Assembly (NCBI RefSeq): GCF_033807575.1 | Contig: NC_084705.1 | Span: forward strand, 11,650,019 to 11,714,018 | Length of the DNA: 64,000 bases | Direction: 5' to 3' | From: Cydia pomonella | Taxonomy: Eukaryota; Arthropoda; Insecta; Lepidoptera; Tortricidae | Part shown: positions 1-11,651 of the stretch, piece after piece | Position numbering within the stretch: position 1 is the first letter of the stretch | Layout of the letters: every line of letters starts with the position of its first letter | Made by a program: the position numbers and the translations under genes | Notes under the pieces: generated by a model | Told to the model about the DNA's origin: nothing | The model's input: the letters and a program-made list of their open reading frames with translations, nothing else | Databases searched by the model: none

Positions 1-352
1 CTCTTGCGGTCATCGAAGCTCTGAGAACTATTGTATCTATTAATTGTGCGATAAACAAATTATTTGTTGATTTTTAGGTTTCAAGCAACTTCAAAATCAT
101 GTTTGGCGGGTGCCCACATTTGTGCAACGCAATTACTGCGATACGATTCTCTTTTAGGTCCCAATTCATTATAGATACGACGAGATAAGCGTTGTGTGGT
201 ATATAATTATAGCTCACAAATTCACCACATTATGTCATTTTTTATTCTTTCGGTAGCATTTGTATTAACAGAAAAAAAAAAGGTTGCAACTTAGTAACCA
301 ACTAGGTAAGGTTTAAAAATTTCACACGATACCATCAATTTCCTTTGCTTAC

Positions 353-3300
353 CTGCTCTGAGAATCAAATCCAATGTCATTAATTTTAGCCCGGTGTCCA
401 TCAAATCGCCTCACAATATTCATAGTATCTATGTCCAGAAGGGTAATTGTGAAATCCTCATTGGCCAGTGCCAGCAAGGCACTTTCTCTGTGGCACTTTG
501 TGAAACCGACGGATTCTTCCAGCTGCATTACATGGTATGGTGTTTTTGCTGAAAATGTAAAACTTTGTTAGTATTCATTTGAGTATATAGTTATTTGAAA
601 GGATTCTTGTGAAAAAACATCAAAAAAATATTGATGGGAAGAAAAAATGCATAAAAACTGGTCAAGAGGCTGATTTATATAGCAAATGCACAAATAAGCT
701 AATTTATATCAATGATATTTTGTGTGGTAAGTGTCGACTTTTGGTGTATAAACATAAAGTACGAGTAGTAGCATCAACGTCTACGTGTAGCAGCACAGCA
801 CTTGGCGATGCTGGCTCTTCGTCTGCAACCTCCGACGCTTCCGATTATAATTTATACGATGATGATAATTTTGTGTGTGATTCAGAGGAACGATTTGAAA
901 TGTTTTTTCACAAAACTTACACTTAGTGTTATCCATTTTCTAACACAAAATGCAAATAAAACATATGCAGCTAGAATATGTGTCAAATGTTATCAACGTT
1001 GACATGTCATCGTCGATGCATTATAAATAGATTTATAAGAAAAGGTTGCACACCTACATACTAACTTATCTACACCCTGCACTAGTACTTTGTTTACATA
1101 TGCTCCTAACTACTTATTCGATTTTTTTTTGACATGACGCACGAAGATTTACGCAAGTATTTTTATATGTGTATGTAGCGGGTACTAGTCGCTATCCATG
1201 CATATTTTTTCTGGAGGTGTACCTCCGCGAAAAGTAAAAAAATAAATGTGAAGAAAAATAAAAAGGTTTTTTACACAATGAAGTATAAGTACATGACGTG
1301 GGTTAAAAATGTGTATTTTGTAGCCTATTTTATTATTGTCAAATATAATTTTGTTTCGTTAATCTAACTTGAACAGTTTACAAAATATGCCACTTTCAAT
1401 GATACACTGATTATTTTACATTATCCCGAATAACTTGAAAACAAAAGAAGATCGAGGACTGATATTAAGCATAGTGTTCTTAGGACTTGCCAGTACACCA
1501 CCTAAAAGAATGACCAAATCCGTCGTTGGGGGCACCTCTAGTTCGCTTAGCCTGCTAGACCCTTTGATATTCTATTGCAATTGTTTTTCTTTGAATCCTA
1601 TTTAATTTTTATTTAGATTGCTCCTTTGTTGCTGCGAGTTTACGACTTTTAAGTAGTTAAGATGACTCACTTGATTTAAAATACCAGAACTTTAATTTCT
1701 CATCCGCGCCTGCAGTGATCACCCTCTGGTTGCAAAGGTCAGTCTCCACTCCTCTCAGGGCACCGTCGTGTGCAATTTTTTTGTCTAAAACCTCGCCGTA
1801 ATGTCCTCGGTGAATACCGGATTGCATGTTAAACTTGTGAACCTGACCATTGTCATATCCTGAAAATAATAAATTTATAAGAAATGCACATGGCTTAATA
1901 GAATCAAATAATTCTCGTCTCTGCATAGTATAAAAATTCTTACACGTGAGGTATCTCAATTAAAGTTTAGTTAAGGTTTATCTGAATGTTATACACCTAA
2001 CAGGGTTAAGGTCGGTGATAAAGACCATCAGTAAGGAAAAGTAGGAGTATCTACAAGCTCTTTGTCGATTTTAAGAGTCCTTATTCCTACAGACGAGTGT
2101 ATTTTGTAAAATGCTTCCTTTTTCATTCAAGATTACGACGTAACTATTAGTATTTATTCAAAAACTGATAACGTACTTAAATAATCGTTTCCTAAACTAG
2201 GGGCTCCAACAGTTCAAATTTTCATTTTCTCTTTTAAACCTCTTTTTTAATGAGGTTTTTTGGGAGTCTTTTCCAAATTTTGCAGTGAGATGTGGCGTTT
2301 CGGTTCTCAATTTTGCTATAAACAAGAATCATTTGGTACATGAATGACTACAATTTGATTCAACATATCTCGTACGAGGGGCTGGAATGATTAACAATCG
2401 AAGATTCATTTGAAAAAACTGATAAAATACCTTCCGAGTTTTCTTCATTTTTTTGGCGAAAACAGGGTTTTATTATATTTTATTTCCGCAAATTGTACGC
2501 ATATTTTGCTTTAAAAATAATATTATAGCAAACTGAAACTGTATGTTAACCTATAAAAAAAAAATCGTAACTATGGAACCTACATTGCCGTAAATTTATA
2601 TTTTTTTTAAACACGTATAAATCACGCAGCAGCGACGCGGCGACGCCCCGCTCTCAGTCCGCGCGGAGCGCGCTTAGAGGACGGACCTGTGCTCGATTGT
2701 CAGGCATTCGTTGCGATCGTAATCAGCTACGGAGTTCCGAGAAGTGCTATATACTGCGATTAGAAAATCTTAATAAAAGTTCATTTTTTACAGTATGCCT
2801 AACAGACTCGCTTATTGATGGATTTTCAGTTACTTTTTTTTTTTACTAAGTCGGTGGCAAACAAGCATACGGCCCGCATATGTACGCCTGCAACTCCAGA
2901 GGAGTTACATGCGCGTTGCCGACCCTAACCCCCTCCCGCCCCTCGTTGAGCTCTGGCAACCTTACTCACCGGCAGGAACACAATACTATGAGTAAGGTCT
3001 AGTGTTATTTGGCTGCGATTTTCTGATAAACGCATTTTCACTTGAAATTACGTTAGGGTTTGCATTATTATTTTTGACCCGGATGAAGTCCAAGTTCTCA
3101 TGATGGAGTCAGGAGTTGGTCACTAGAACTCCTAATCTACTCATTATAATTCCATCGTGTTTGGGCTCAACAGAGTTGCCCTGATGAGCACCTTCAATCT
3201 AGATGAGGTCCAGGGTCTCATGATGGAGTCAGGAGCTGGTCACCAGAACTCCTAATCTACTCATCATAACTCCATCGTGTTTGGGTTCAATAGAGTTGCC

Positions 3301-6300
3301 CTGACGAGCACCATCAATCTAGATGAGGTCCAGGGTCTCATGATGGAGTCAGGAGCTGGTCACCAGAACTCCTAATCTACTCATCATAACTGCATCGTGT
3401 TTGGGCTCAATAGATTTGCCCTGATGAACACCATCGATCTAGATGAGGCCCAGGGTCTCATGATGGAGTCAGGAGTTGGTCACCAGAACTCCTAAACTAC
3501 TCATCATAACCTCATCGTGTTCGGGCTCAATAGATTTGCCCTGACGAGCATCATCAATCTAGATAAAGTCCAGGGTCTCATGATGGAGTCAGGAGCTGGT
3601 CACTAGAACTCCTAATCTACTCATTATAATTCCAACGTGTTTGGGCTCAAAAGATTTGGCCTGATGAGCACCATCGATCTAGATGAGGTCCAGGGTCTCA
3701 TGATGGAGTCAGGAGTTGGTCACCAGAACTCCTACTCTACTCATCATAACTCCATCGTGTTTGGGCCCAATAGAGTTGCCCTGACGAGCACCTTCAATCT
3801 AGATGAGGTCCAGGGTCTCATGATGGAGTCAGGAGCTGGTCACCAGAACTCCTAATCTACTTATCATAACTCCATCGTGTTTGGGTTCAATAGAGTTGCC
3901 CTGACGAGCACCATCAATCTAGATGAGGTCCAGGGTCTCATGATGGAGTCAGGAGCTGGTTACCAGAACTCCTAATCTACTCATCATAACTCCATCGTGT
4001 TTGGGCTCAATAGATTTGCCCTGATGAACACCATCGATCTAGATGAGGCCCAGGGTCTCATGATGGAGTCAGGAGTTGGTCACCAGAACTCCTAATCTAC
4101 TCATCATAACCTCATCGTGTTCGGGCTCAATAGATTTGCCCTGACGAGCATCATCAATCTAGATAAAGTCCAGGGTCTCATGATGGAGTCAGGAGTTGGT
4201 CACTAGAACTCCTAATCTACTCATTATAATTCCAACGTGTTTGGGCTCAAAAGATTTGCCCTGACGAGCACCATCGATCTAGATGAGGTTCAGGGTCTCA
4301 TGATGGAGTTAGGAGTTGGTCACCAGAACTCCTAATCTACTCATCATAACTCCATCGTGTATGGGCTCAATAGAGTTGCCCTGACGAGCACCATCAATCT
4401 AGATCAGGTCCAGGGTCTCATGATGGACTCAGGAGTTGATCACCAGAACTCCTAGTCTATTCATCATAACTCCATCGTGTTTGGGCTCAAAAGATTTGCC
4501 CTGACGAGTACCATCGATCTAGATTAAGTCGAGGGTCTCATGATGGACTCAGTAGTTGGTCACCAGAACTCCTAATCTATTCATCATAATGGTAATTTGA
4601 TGGTGCTTGTCGGAGTAAATCTATTGAGCCCAAACACGATGGAGTTATGATAAATAGATTACGAGTTCTGGTGACCAACTCCTGACTCCATCATGAGACC
4701 CTGGACTTCATCTAGATCGATGGTACTCGTCAGGGCAAATCTTTTGAGCCCAAACACGATGGAAATATAATGAGTAGATTAGGAGTTCTAGTGACCAACT
4801 CCTGACTCCATCATGAGACCCTGAACATCATCTAGATTGATGGTGCTCATGAGGGCAAATCTATTGAGCCCAAACACGATGGAGTTATGATGAGTAGATT
4901 AGGAATTATGGTGACCAACTCCTGACTCCATCATGAGACCCTGGACTTCATCTAGATCGATGGTACTCGTCAGGGCAAATCTTTTGAGCCCAAACACGAT
5001 GGAATTATAATGAGTAGATTAGGAGTTCTGGTGACCAACTCCTGACTCCATCATGAGACCCTGGACTTCATTTAGATCGATGGTACTCGTCAGGGCAAAT
5101 CTATTGAGCTCGAATACGATGGAATTATAATGAGTAGATTAGGAGTTCTAGTGACCTACTCCTGACTCCATCATGAGACCCTGGACTTCATCTAGATTGA
5201 TGGTGCTCATCAGGGTAAATCTATTGAGCCCAAACTCGATGGAGCTATGATGAGTAGATTAGGAGTTCTGGGGAGTTCTGGTGACCAACTCCTGACTCCG
5301 TCATGAGACCCTGGACCTCATCTAGATCGATGGTGTTCGTCAGGGCAAATCTTTTGAGCCCAAGCACGATGGAATTATAATGAGTAGATTAGGAGTTCTG
5401 GTGACCAGCTCCTGACTCCATCATAAGAACCTGGATGGACTTCATTCGGGTCAAAAATAATAATACAAACCCTAACGTGATTTCAAATAACACTGAAACT
5501 CTATAGCACTAATGTGCGCAAACAATTAGCATCTTGACTACGCAGCATGGGTGCGTAGCCACCATGCCAATCGATACGACAACGAAACACTATCTGTCTC
5601 TCTCTCGTACTAATATGCACAAACGATTGGCATCTTGGCTGGGCAGCATGGGTGCGTAGCCAACATGCCAAACGTTTACGATACGACAAGGAAACACTAT
5701 CTGTCTCTCTATCGCACTAATATGCGCAATCGATTGGCTTCTTGGCTAGGTATCATAGGTGCGTAGCCAACATGCCAATCGTTTACGATACGACAACGAA
5801 ACACTACTCTCTCTCTATCGCACTAATATACGCAAACGATTGGTATTTTGGCTAGGCACTAAGCAAGTGTGTGGCCAACATGCCAATCGTTTACGATACG
5901 ACAACGAAACACTATCTGTCTCTCTATCGCACTAATATACTTTATTTATACCTGCAGTCATTTAGTAACTTCTTCATTTTCCATTGGTGTGAAAGAGACA
6001 GAATAAAGAGCAAGGGTTATAGTACACTCTGTAGTCTGTACACTTAGTAGTAGTGTACATAAAAAAAAAACTACTGTGCATATACAATAAAATGAAGAGT
6101 GCCCATATGATATCATATGACACTAAAATTAATGTTGCTTGAAATTATATTGAAAACTATCAAGATTATTCTAGTCTGCATTGAAACGCGCGTCGCGTTG
6201 CCGGCGCTCGCGTACCGAGCGCCAACGCCATCTATCGAGCGTTATTTCGTGAAATCGGAGAACGCTCCAAGGATTAAGGGCTCTTAACAATTTCGTTTGT

Positions 6301-9300
6301 ACACATACTCCACTTACAGAGTGTTAGTAGAGCAGAAGGAGTGCAGCTTTCCTTTCTGACTGTGTTTGAGCGTCGTATGTATGCAAATCGAGAATTCTTG
6401 CCCTATGATGGTCTTCCCCGCAATAAGTTTTATGCCGGTCTTCTCCACATTGAACTTAGTTACGACGTTACGAGGGTTGATTGAAAAATTCGCGGCCTGG
6501 CCAATTAAAAAAAATCTTTTTTCTTTTTTCTGCCGCCATTTTGAACTGTAATTATTCAACTATCTTCCCGCGAAATTTCATCTCTATATCTATATTTAAA
6601 AGCAATTTTACGGCATATTTAAAGTTACGTGTCGGTAGATATAGTGAAAATGGAGAAATTAGAGCAGCGTGCTGTGATTAAATACCTGCATAAAAAAGGA
6701 TTGACACCGAAGCAAATTTATGATGATATGCAAAGTACATTAGGGCAATCCTGTCCATCATATACGATGGTGAAAAAATGGGCAGCTGAATTCAAGCGTG
6801 GACGAGATAGTATCGCAGATGACCCTCGTCCCGGGAGGCCAACAACGGTGACTAACACGGACAATGTGGCAATTATATGCGAAATGATAATGAAAGACCG
6901 GCGATTAAAGGTGCGGGAAATAGTTGACATCGTAGGTATCTCTTATGAAAGAACTCCAAATATTATAGTCAACGAATTAGGTTTTTCCAAGGTGTCGGCG
7001 AGATGGGTTATTACGCAGATTACGCGAGACTCTGAAGATAAAAAGACCTGGAATGTCGACAAAGAAAGTTATCTTCCACCAGAACAATGCACGTGTTCAC
7101 ACGTCACTAAAATCGATGGCGGAGATTGCCAAATGTGGGTTTGAATTATTGCCCCACCCACCCTATTTCACCGGATTTAGCACCATCGGACTTTCATCTG
7201 TTCCCCAATTTAAAAAAACATATGGATGGTATGAAATTTTCAAGCAACGCCGAGGTCCAAGCTGAGGTGGATGCCTATTTTGAAGGTCTGGAGGAAAGCT
7301 TCTTCAAAAGTGGTGTAATGGCTCTGGAATCCAGATGGAACAAGTGCATTCAACTCGACAGGGACTATGTAGAAAAATAAAAATAAATTAAAAAACCTCT
7401 GTTTTGTTTTTAATATTCAGGCCGCGAATTTTTCAATCCACACTCGTACAATAATCAAATACAGATTCTAAATAGAAAATATTCTTACCAATGATGACAA
7501 AATTACCACACTGTGTCACAGTGAGACAAGTGGCTACCACTCCTCTTGGTCGATCTGGAAGCGCTAGTTTGTATTCACCCATTCTAATTTTATTGTAGGA
7601 CCAGGTGGTGATAACACTTTTGCCTTTGTGAATTGTTGCTATACTGTCCCATTGCTTGTCTCTTTGCATACATGAGCTGAGTTTTACTATGGGTGGCAAA
7701 ATCTTGGTATCCATCTGTAGTCTTTCTAAAATGAAAACACCATTAGTAATTTGAGTTCCAACTTTGAAATAACAAAACTTTATTAGGTTTAAAAGTAACT
7801 GTGCAATTAGGAGAGCTTTCCATTCAGAGGCAGAAAAATGATTTTAATAGGCAGGTCCACACAGAGCGATCATCTACAAACCGGCAAGTCTAGGCATGTC
7901 TACACTGGCAGTTTTGTGCGCTAGGAAATAGTCTCGCGCGTGTGCTCAATCACACAAAACTGTATGGGTAGATTGAACCATCAATTTAAAAGACCTACTC
8001 ATGCACTGTTTTTTATCATACATACGATAAAAAACATAGCCTTTTGGGATTAGTCCGGTTCTCTCACGACATTACTTTGTCCAAAAGCTACTTCTAAATA
8101 TGAAATAATATTCTTAACTAGCACCATCAATATGATGATCATCAGCCGGGTCCACACAGACGAGGCAATTTCCTTACACACAATATGGCCTGTGCCTCAG
8201 ACGAGGCACGTCTGTACTGGCCGTATTGTGCGTGAGGAAGTTGCCTCGCGCTTATGCTCGCTCTGTGTGGACGCGGCTATTCATTAACAGTGCGAGCAAC
8301 ATTCACAACGGCCGTGCTTTGCGTAAAATTAGTTTAATGTTAGTATGTCTTAAATTCGATGTTTTACGTTTTCTAATTCCATATTCTTTCCTATCAAGGA
8401 GTGCCCGTAAGATTTGTTAATTTTTGTGTTACTCTTATTATTTTTATTACTTGATGGTTATCTTTACCATTTCAATATCATACAAATATTAACTTCATGA
8501 AAGTGGTGCAGAAACACAAAAACTATTTGTACAAGACAACTTAAAGCAAAAGTAATAAGTTTTTGACAAGAATTTCATTTTTGGTACAAGCTTTTATCGC
8601 AGACTGTACTTTTCATTCCACAGGCAACTAATACTCATTGAGGCAATTCTAAAAACCCCAAACACAAATAGGTTACATCATCAGATTAGCTTGATGGTAC
8701 CATAATATTGCATTGTCACCTGACTTACATATGTATTACATTACAGTATGTATGCAAATTTTCAGCTTGCAAGGAAATTGTAAGTTAAATAAAAGCTTGT
8801 AAAAGAGTCCTTGAGGCCATCATCAATCAATTTTTGAGTTTTTAACTACTTTTTCTAATTTACTTACTCTTATTCCTAGTTGCCTTTCTATTGTAAGTGG
8901 CCTTGCCCATATTCTTGTTGAAGGTCTCTGTGACTGTGTTCATGATGTGGAGTGTCCTATCATTGCTGGCTGCTAGCAAATTCTCTCCAGTGGGCTCACA
9001 ATGCCAAACCAGGTTAGGTGGGTGTGAATGGCCAGCTCTGTATCATTAAACATAATGAAGATTGAAATGATAATAAAATATTTACAAACCATAAGTCAAA
9101 CTGTCTATTTTGTTAGATAAAGATATTGCACAGTATTAATGTTTCCTATTGATTGTCAAATAAAAAATAACTCATTTTTCTATATAATTATTATCAACTG
9201 AAAGTTTTTAAAGCCATTAAATCTAGTTTTTAAGCCTCATTATACTGTGATTTTGAATAATATATTTATTGAGTTAGCAACATACCTTACTCTTAGGAGC

Positions 9301-10226
9301 CTAGCTCCACCATCAGGCATGTCAAAGATCCACAACTTCAGTGAATTATCAGCAGAGTTTGTTACCATCAATGGTTCAGACATTAAGCACTGCATGCCAG
9401 CCACCATCTTCGAGTGGGCAGATGTTACTGTTGATATTACCCTCCTCTCCTCAAGATCCCACATGACAATATGACCAAATGCACTTCCTGTCACCATTAC
9501 AGGCACTCCATCCATTCTAAAGGATAGAGTTGAAACATCTCCCCAGTCATGAACGAAATGCATAACTGTCTGGTCTAGACGTAAGTTATGCAGAATGATT
9601 TTTTTGTTTGTCAGTCCAATTGCCACAACATCAACCGCCGGCGCGGGCTGTAACACCAGCACGCGCGCCTTCCATCCTTTGAATGTGTAGATAAGTTTTG
9701 AAGTGCGCAGGTTCCACAATTGCAAAGGCCCTTGCCGACTGCCAAGCAAGATCTTGTTCAAATATGTGGGTGGATGGCAAATGGTGGATACTGTAAATTC
9801 GGCTTCAAATTTCAATTCTAGGTAAATAGACTCTTCCTTTATATCAAACACTTTCAAGTTATTATTTTTGTCAATTGTTATTAGATGTATACCGAACGGG
9901 AGCATTAAGTGAATCGGCGCATTGTGGCCTTTGTACACATGTTTGAGTTCACAGCCACGTCTCCATGCATAAACTTCGTTGTTACTCGCTGAATACACAT
10001 GAAAATTGTCCCCACTCATACACGTGATTGGGCCCGGGTGTTGGCCGCTGATAGTTAGTAAACGGAATTTATTACATCCATATGTGTGGAACCACTTTCC
10101 AACACTTGTACATAGCAGCGTTTCCCCGCGGTTCTTGATAAATCTAGCAACGAAGGGCACATGTGTACTAACATAACCTAGGACTTTCGAACCAGTAAAT
10201 ATTCGACTACTGGATTGTTCTGCCAT
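353..10226 (-). CDS. WDR36: WDR36/UTP21, U3 snoRNP (SSU processome) WD40 protein, 3' part off window
   Basis: Five coding exons join in frame: 9286-10226, 8868-9037, 7489-7725, 1671-1859 and 353-548, all with GT-AG introns; the last seen donor is at 351-352, so the gene continues past the left edge. The 577 residues seen follow human WDR36 through its WD40 propellers, with matching stretches such as HPPTYLNKILLGSRQGPLQL, APAVDVVAIGL, PLMVTNSADNSLKLWIFD and YNMQSGIHRG-like FNMQSGIHRGHYGE. UTP21/WDR36 is known to scaffold the nucleolar processome that makes 18S rRNA. The start is placed at 10226 (MAEQSSSRIF, A at -3). A longer frame upstream begins with GTG and is not used. The C-terminal Utp21 domain is not in the window. 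The intron between 1859 and 7489 is loaded with mobile DNA. The gene is head-to-head with pit. Confidence 0.95.
609..926 (+). other. Unidentified 105-codon ORF fragment inside a WDR36 intron
   Basis: This open frame lies antisense to WDR36 within the intron 549-1670. It opens at a GTG, not an ATG. It has a Cys pattern C-x13-C-x2-C (KCTNKLIYINDILCGKC) followed by a Ser/Asp-rich stretch. I do not recognise it. It could be a leftover of a transposon-encoded zinc-binding protein. No splice or promoter evidence supports expression. Confidence 0.25.
2845..3025 (-). mobile_element. Dispersed lepidopteran-type repeat (copy also at 34330-34533)
   Basis: This stretch contains the phrases GGTGGCAAACAAGCATACGG, CTCCAGAGGAGTTACATGCG and TAGTGTTATTTGGCTGCGAT. 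The same phrases recur in opposite orientation at about 34330-34533. Short pieces ending TTTGCCACCGAAG also occur near 24720 and 56830. The A- or T-run at one end fits a retroposed element tail. I cannot assign a family. Confidence 0.6.
3042..5486. mobile_element. Foldback-like element: two inverted arms of 120-bp tandem repeats
   Basis: The left arm (about 3080-4590) holds 13 direct copies of a 120-bp unit with the core CTCATGATGGAGTCAGGAG. At about 4590-4600 the orientation flips, and about seven copies run in reverse complement to 5440. The outer ends are also inverted: GAAATTACGTTAGGGTTTG at 3044 faces CAAACCCTAACGTGATTTC at 5466. Long inverted repeats built from tandem direct repeats are the hallmark of foldback (FB/Galileo-type) elements. 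No transposase is visible, so this copy is non-autonomous. It lies in the WDR36 intron 1860-7488. Confidence 0.7.
5500..5945. repeat. Tandem minisatellite, about 105-bp unit, roughly four copies
   Basis: The phrase CACTAATATGCGCAAACGAT recurs with small changes near 5508, 5609, 5714, 5819 and 5928, each followed by a CATGCCAATCGTTTACGATA-type segment and a CTATCTGTCTCTCTATCG tail. It abuts the right end of the foldback-like element in the same WDR36 intron but shares no sequence with its 120-bp unit. Confidence 0.75.
6471..7446 (+). mobile_element. Mariner transposon with inactivated transposase (976 bp)
   Basis: The ends are imperfect inverted repeats of about 29 bp (CGAGGGTTGATTGAAAAATT at the left, matched by its complement ending at 7446), flanked by TA at 6469-6470 and 7447-7448. 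A transposase frame starts at 6650 with a mariner N-terminal helix-turn-helix region (MEKLEQRAVIKYLHKKGLTP) and GRPTT linker. Full mariners are about 1.3 kb, so roughly 300 bp in the middle is missing, including the first catalytic Asp. The second catalytic site reads HQNNARVH (Asp replaced by Asn) and the rest is frameshifted; SPDLAPSDFHLFP, with the third Asp, survives at about 7160-7205. The copy is dead. Its right end is 41 bp from the donor of the WDR36 exon 7489-7725. Confidence 0.9.
6650..7380 (+). pseudogene. Mariner transposase pseudogene
   Basis: The first frame (6650-7144) carries the paired-type DNA-binding half. It then runs off into an unrelated tail after the internal deletion. 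The C-terminal half is split between frames beginning near 7053 and 7126 and ends EEVDRDYVEK-like at 7380 (observed QLDRDYVEK). The DD34D triad is broken: first Asp deleted, second changed to Asn, third present. Confidence 0.88.
7852..7955. mobile_element. Short MITE-like repeat, CCACACAGAGCGA family, copy 1
   Basis: This diverged copy begins GGTCCACACAGAGCGATCAT and contains GCATGTCTACACTGGCAG and CTCGCGCGTGTGCTC. Related copies are at 8144-8280, 17142-17256, 23605-23712, 46641-46720 and 46848-47049. It lies in a WDR36 intron. Confidence 0.6.
8144..8280. mobile_element. Palindromic MITE, CCACACAGAGCGA family, copy 2
   Basis: It starts AGCCGGGTCCACACAGACGA and ends GCTCTGTGTGGACGCGGCT, an inverted repeat; the inner halves GCCTCAGACGAGGCACGTC are also self-complementary. 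The hairpin form and several genomic copies suggest a non-autonomous DNA element. Confidence 0.7.
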
Positions 10227-10370
10227 ATTTGAGTAGTATCTATTGATAATTAATAGCACATCTCCTACTATAGTAATCACTTGGCTCACTTATTCACATT
10301 TTTTTGGAAAATAAACAACCTGGATTGCTGGAAGTACATGCTGCAAATGACAAAATGACACTTAGTGTCA

Positions 10371-10498
10371 GGGGCCAACCGCGAAAACCGAAATTCGCAA
10401 ATTGCAGGGATTTCTCTTTTACTCTCACTAACACGTAATGAGAGTGACAGAGAAAAATGTCCGTAATTGACGAATTTCGATTTTCCCGGTAGCCGCCC
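10371..10498. mobile_element. Hairpin MITE (CCGCGAAAACCGAAATTCGC family), copy 1
   Basis: The two halves are near-complementary: GCCAACCGCGAAAACCGAAA on the left and TTTCGATTTTCCCGGTAGCC on the right, around ACTCTCACTAACACGTAAT. Copies at 42838-42967 and 51461-51583 share the design. This one lies 145-272 bp upstream of the WDR36 start, in its likely promoter or 5' UTR. Confidence 0.65.
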
Positions 10499-10918
10499 AG
10501 ACATAATGACAACAGAGAGACCAGTGTTGCCATATAAGGGCTCTACAGTTTGTTTTCGACTTCCTTCCATCATGATATCGCTACGATTTATGAACGGCCT
10601 TACGTTTGACAACTTTTTCTCATGCAGCGTGCAGGGGAGCCGGAATAGCTAAATTTGTAGTTACTCGAGCGTTGTAGGGACCTATTGGATTCATAAGATT
10701 AGATGAATGGAAAAAAAGGATATATATTATTTTTATTTCCAGCGATCAGGGAAACGCCTAGATTTTTTTTAATATAAAAAAAAATCACGTTGCGAAGACG
10801 AAACCATAACGCTCACACTGTCAGGAAGTTATCTCTTCTAGAGCCAAGCTTCTAACTCTACAAGCCCTAACTTATCAATCAACTTAGTCAAAATATGTGG
10901 CTTGGTCGTTTTACGTTA

Positions 10919-10997
10919 GAGTTTGTTCGGAAAGAGAAGAGTCGTGGAATGTATGGAGCCTAATACATTCCACGACTCTTCTCTTTCCGACAGACTC
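10919..10997. mobile_element. 79-bp TA-flanked hairpin MITE, copy 1
   Basis: This is an almost perfect palindrome: AAAGAGAAGAGTCGTGGAAT faces ATTCCACGACTCTTCTCTTT. The ends are GAGTTTGTTCGG and CCGACAGACTC, flanked by TA at 10917-10918 and 10998-10999. TA duplications are typical of Tc1/mariner elements. A second copy at 36539-36618 shows the empty site. Confidence 0.8.
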
Positions 10998-11367
10998 TAC
11001 TACAATAAGTATTGTATAAAAAAAAAAATGAATAGTGAATAAATTTTTCACCTTACACCCATGTGACGGTAGCCAAACAGCCAAGCCATATATTTTGGCT
11101 AAGGTGTGGAATTTGTGAAATTAGGGCTTTAACAGTTAGAAGCTTGGCTCTAGAAGAGCTGAAAACTTTTTGACAGTCCGAGCCTTATGTATTTGGTCTT
11201 GGCACATTTTACATGAAAATGTTTTGATGAATGATGGGATATCTTATTAATGAAACGGTTTTTCAAACTATGTATTTCTATATAGGTTGGACACACATTT
11301 CCGTCAATAGAAAAAGGCGGCAAATTTGAAAAATTTACTTGCAATCGCAGTTATCAGTTTTTAAGTG

Positions 11368-11651
11368 CCAATTACATCCACACTATATCAGACCTGATAT
11401 GAGACCCGATTTCGGGCCCGAGAAAGAGTATTTTTCCGTTTCACTAAATATCAGCACGTTGTTTATAATATTTGAAATGTAAAAAAATGATTCATATGCA
11501 AAAAATATCAAACTGAACATTTTTGGCAATTAGAGACAAAGTATTTTTTACATTTCAAATATAATAACTGATATTCCGTGAAAAAACGGTTATCGGGCCC
11601 GAAATCGGGACTGATTTCGGGTCTGATATCGGGAAGGTTGGATGTAATTGG
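11368..11651. mobile_element. Inverted-repeat MITE with CCAATTACATCCA ends
   Basis: It begins CCAATTACATCCACACTATA and ends GGTTGGATGTAATTGG. Inside, both arms carry ATCAGACC and CCGATTTCGGGCCCG in opposite orientation. About 284 bp; no coding capacity and no clear target duplication. Confidence 0.65.

Noticed and set aside
2590..2815. Possible solo LTR (GC-rich block, then CTTAATAAAAG and a T-run)
   Set aside because: I could not define TG...CA ends, a target duplication or a second copy.
3637..3855. Small protein encoded in the foldback arm
   Set aside because: The frame exists only because a few units lack the usual stop; it is repeat-derived.
3060..5440. CRISPR-like array
   Set aside because: The whole 120-bp unit repeats, with no conserved-repeat/unique-spacer alternation, and the context is a eukaryotic intron.
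8226..8420. 64-aa ORF
   Set aside because: It starts inside a CCACACAGAGCGA MITE and has no coding features.
10227..10289. N-terminal extension of WDR36 beginning SQVITIVGD
   Set aside because: The codon at 10289 is GTG. The ATG at 10226 has a good context and lines up with the family N-terminus.
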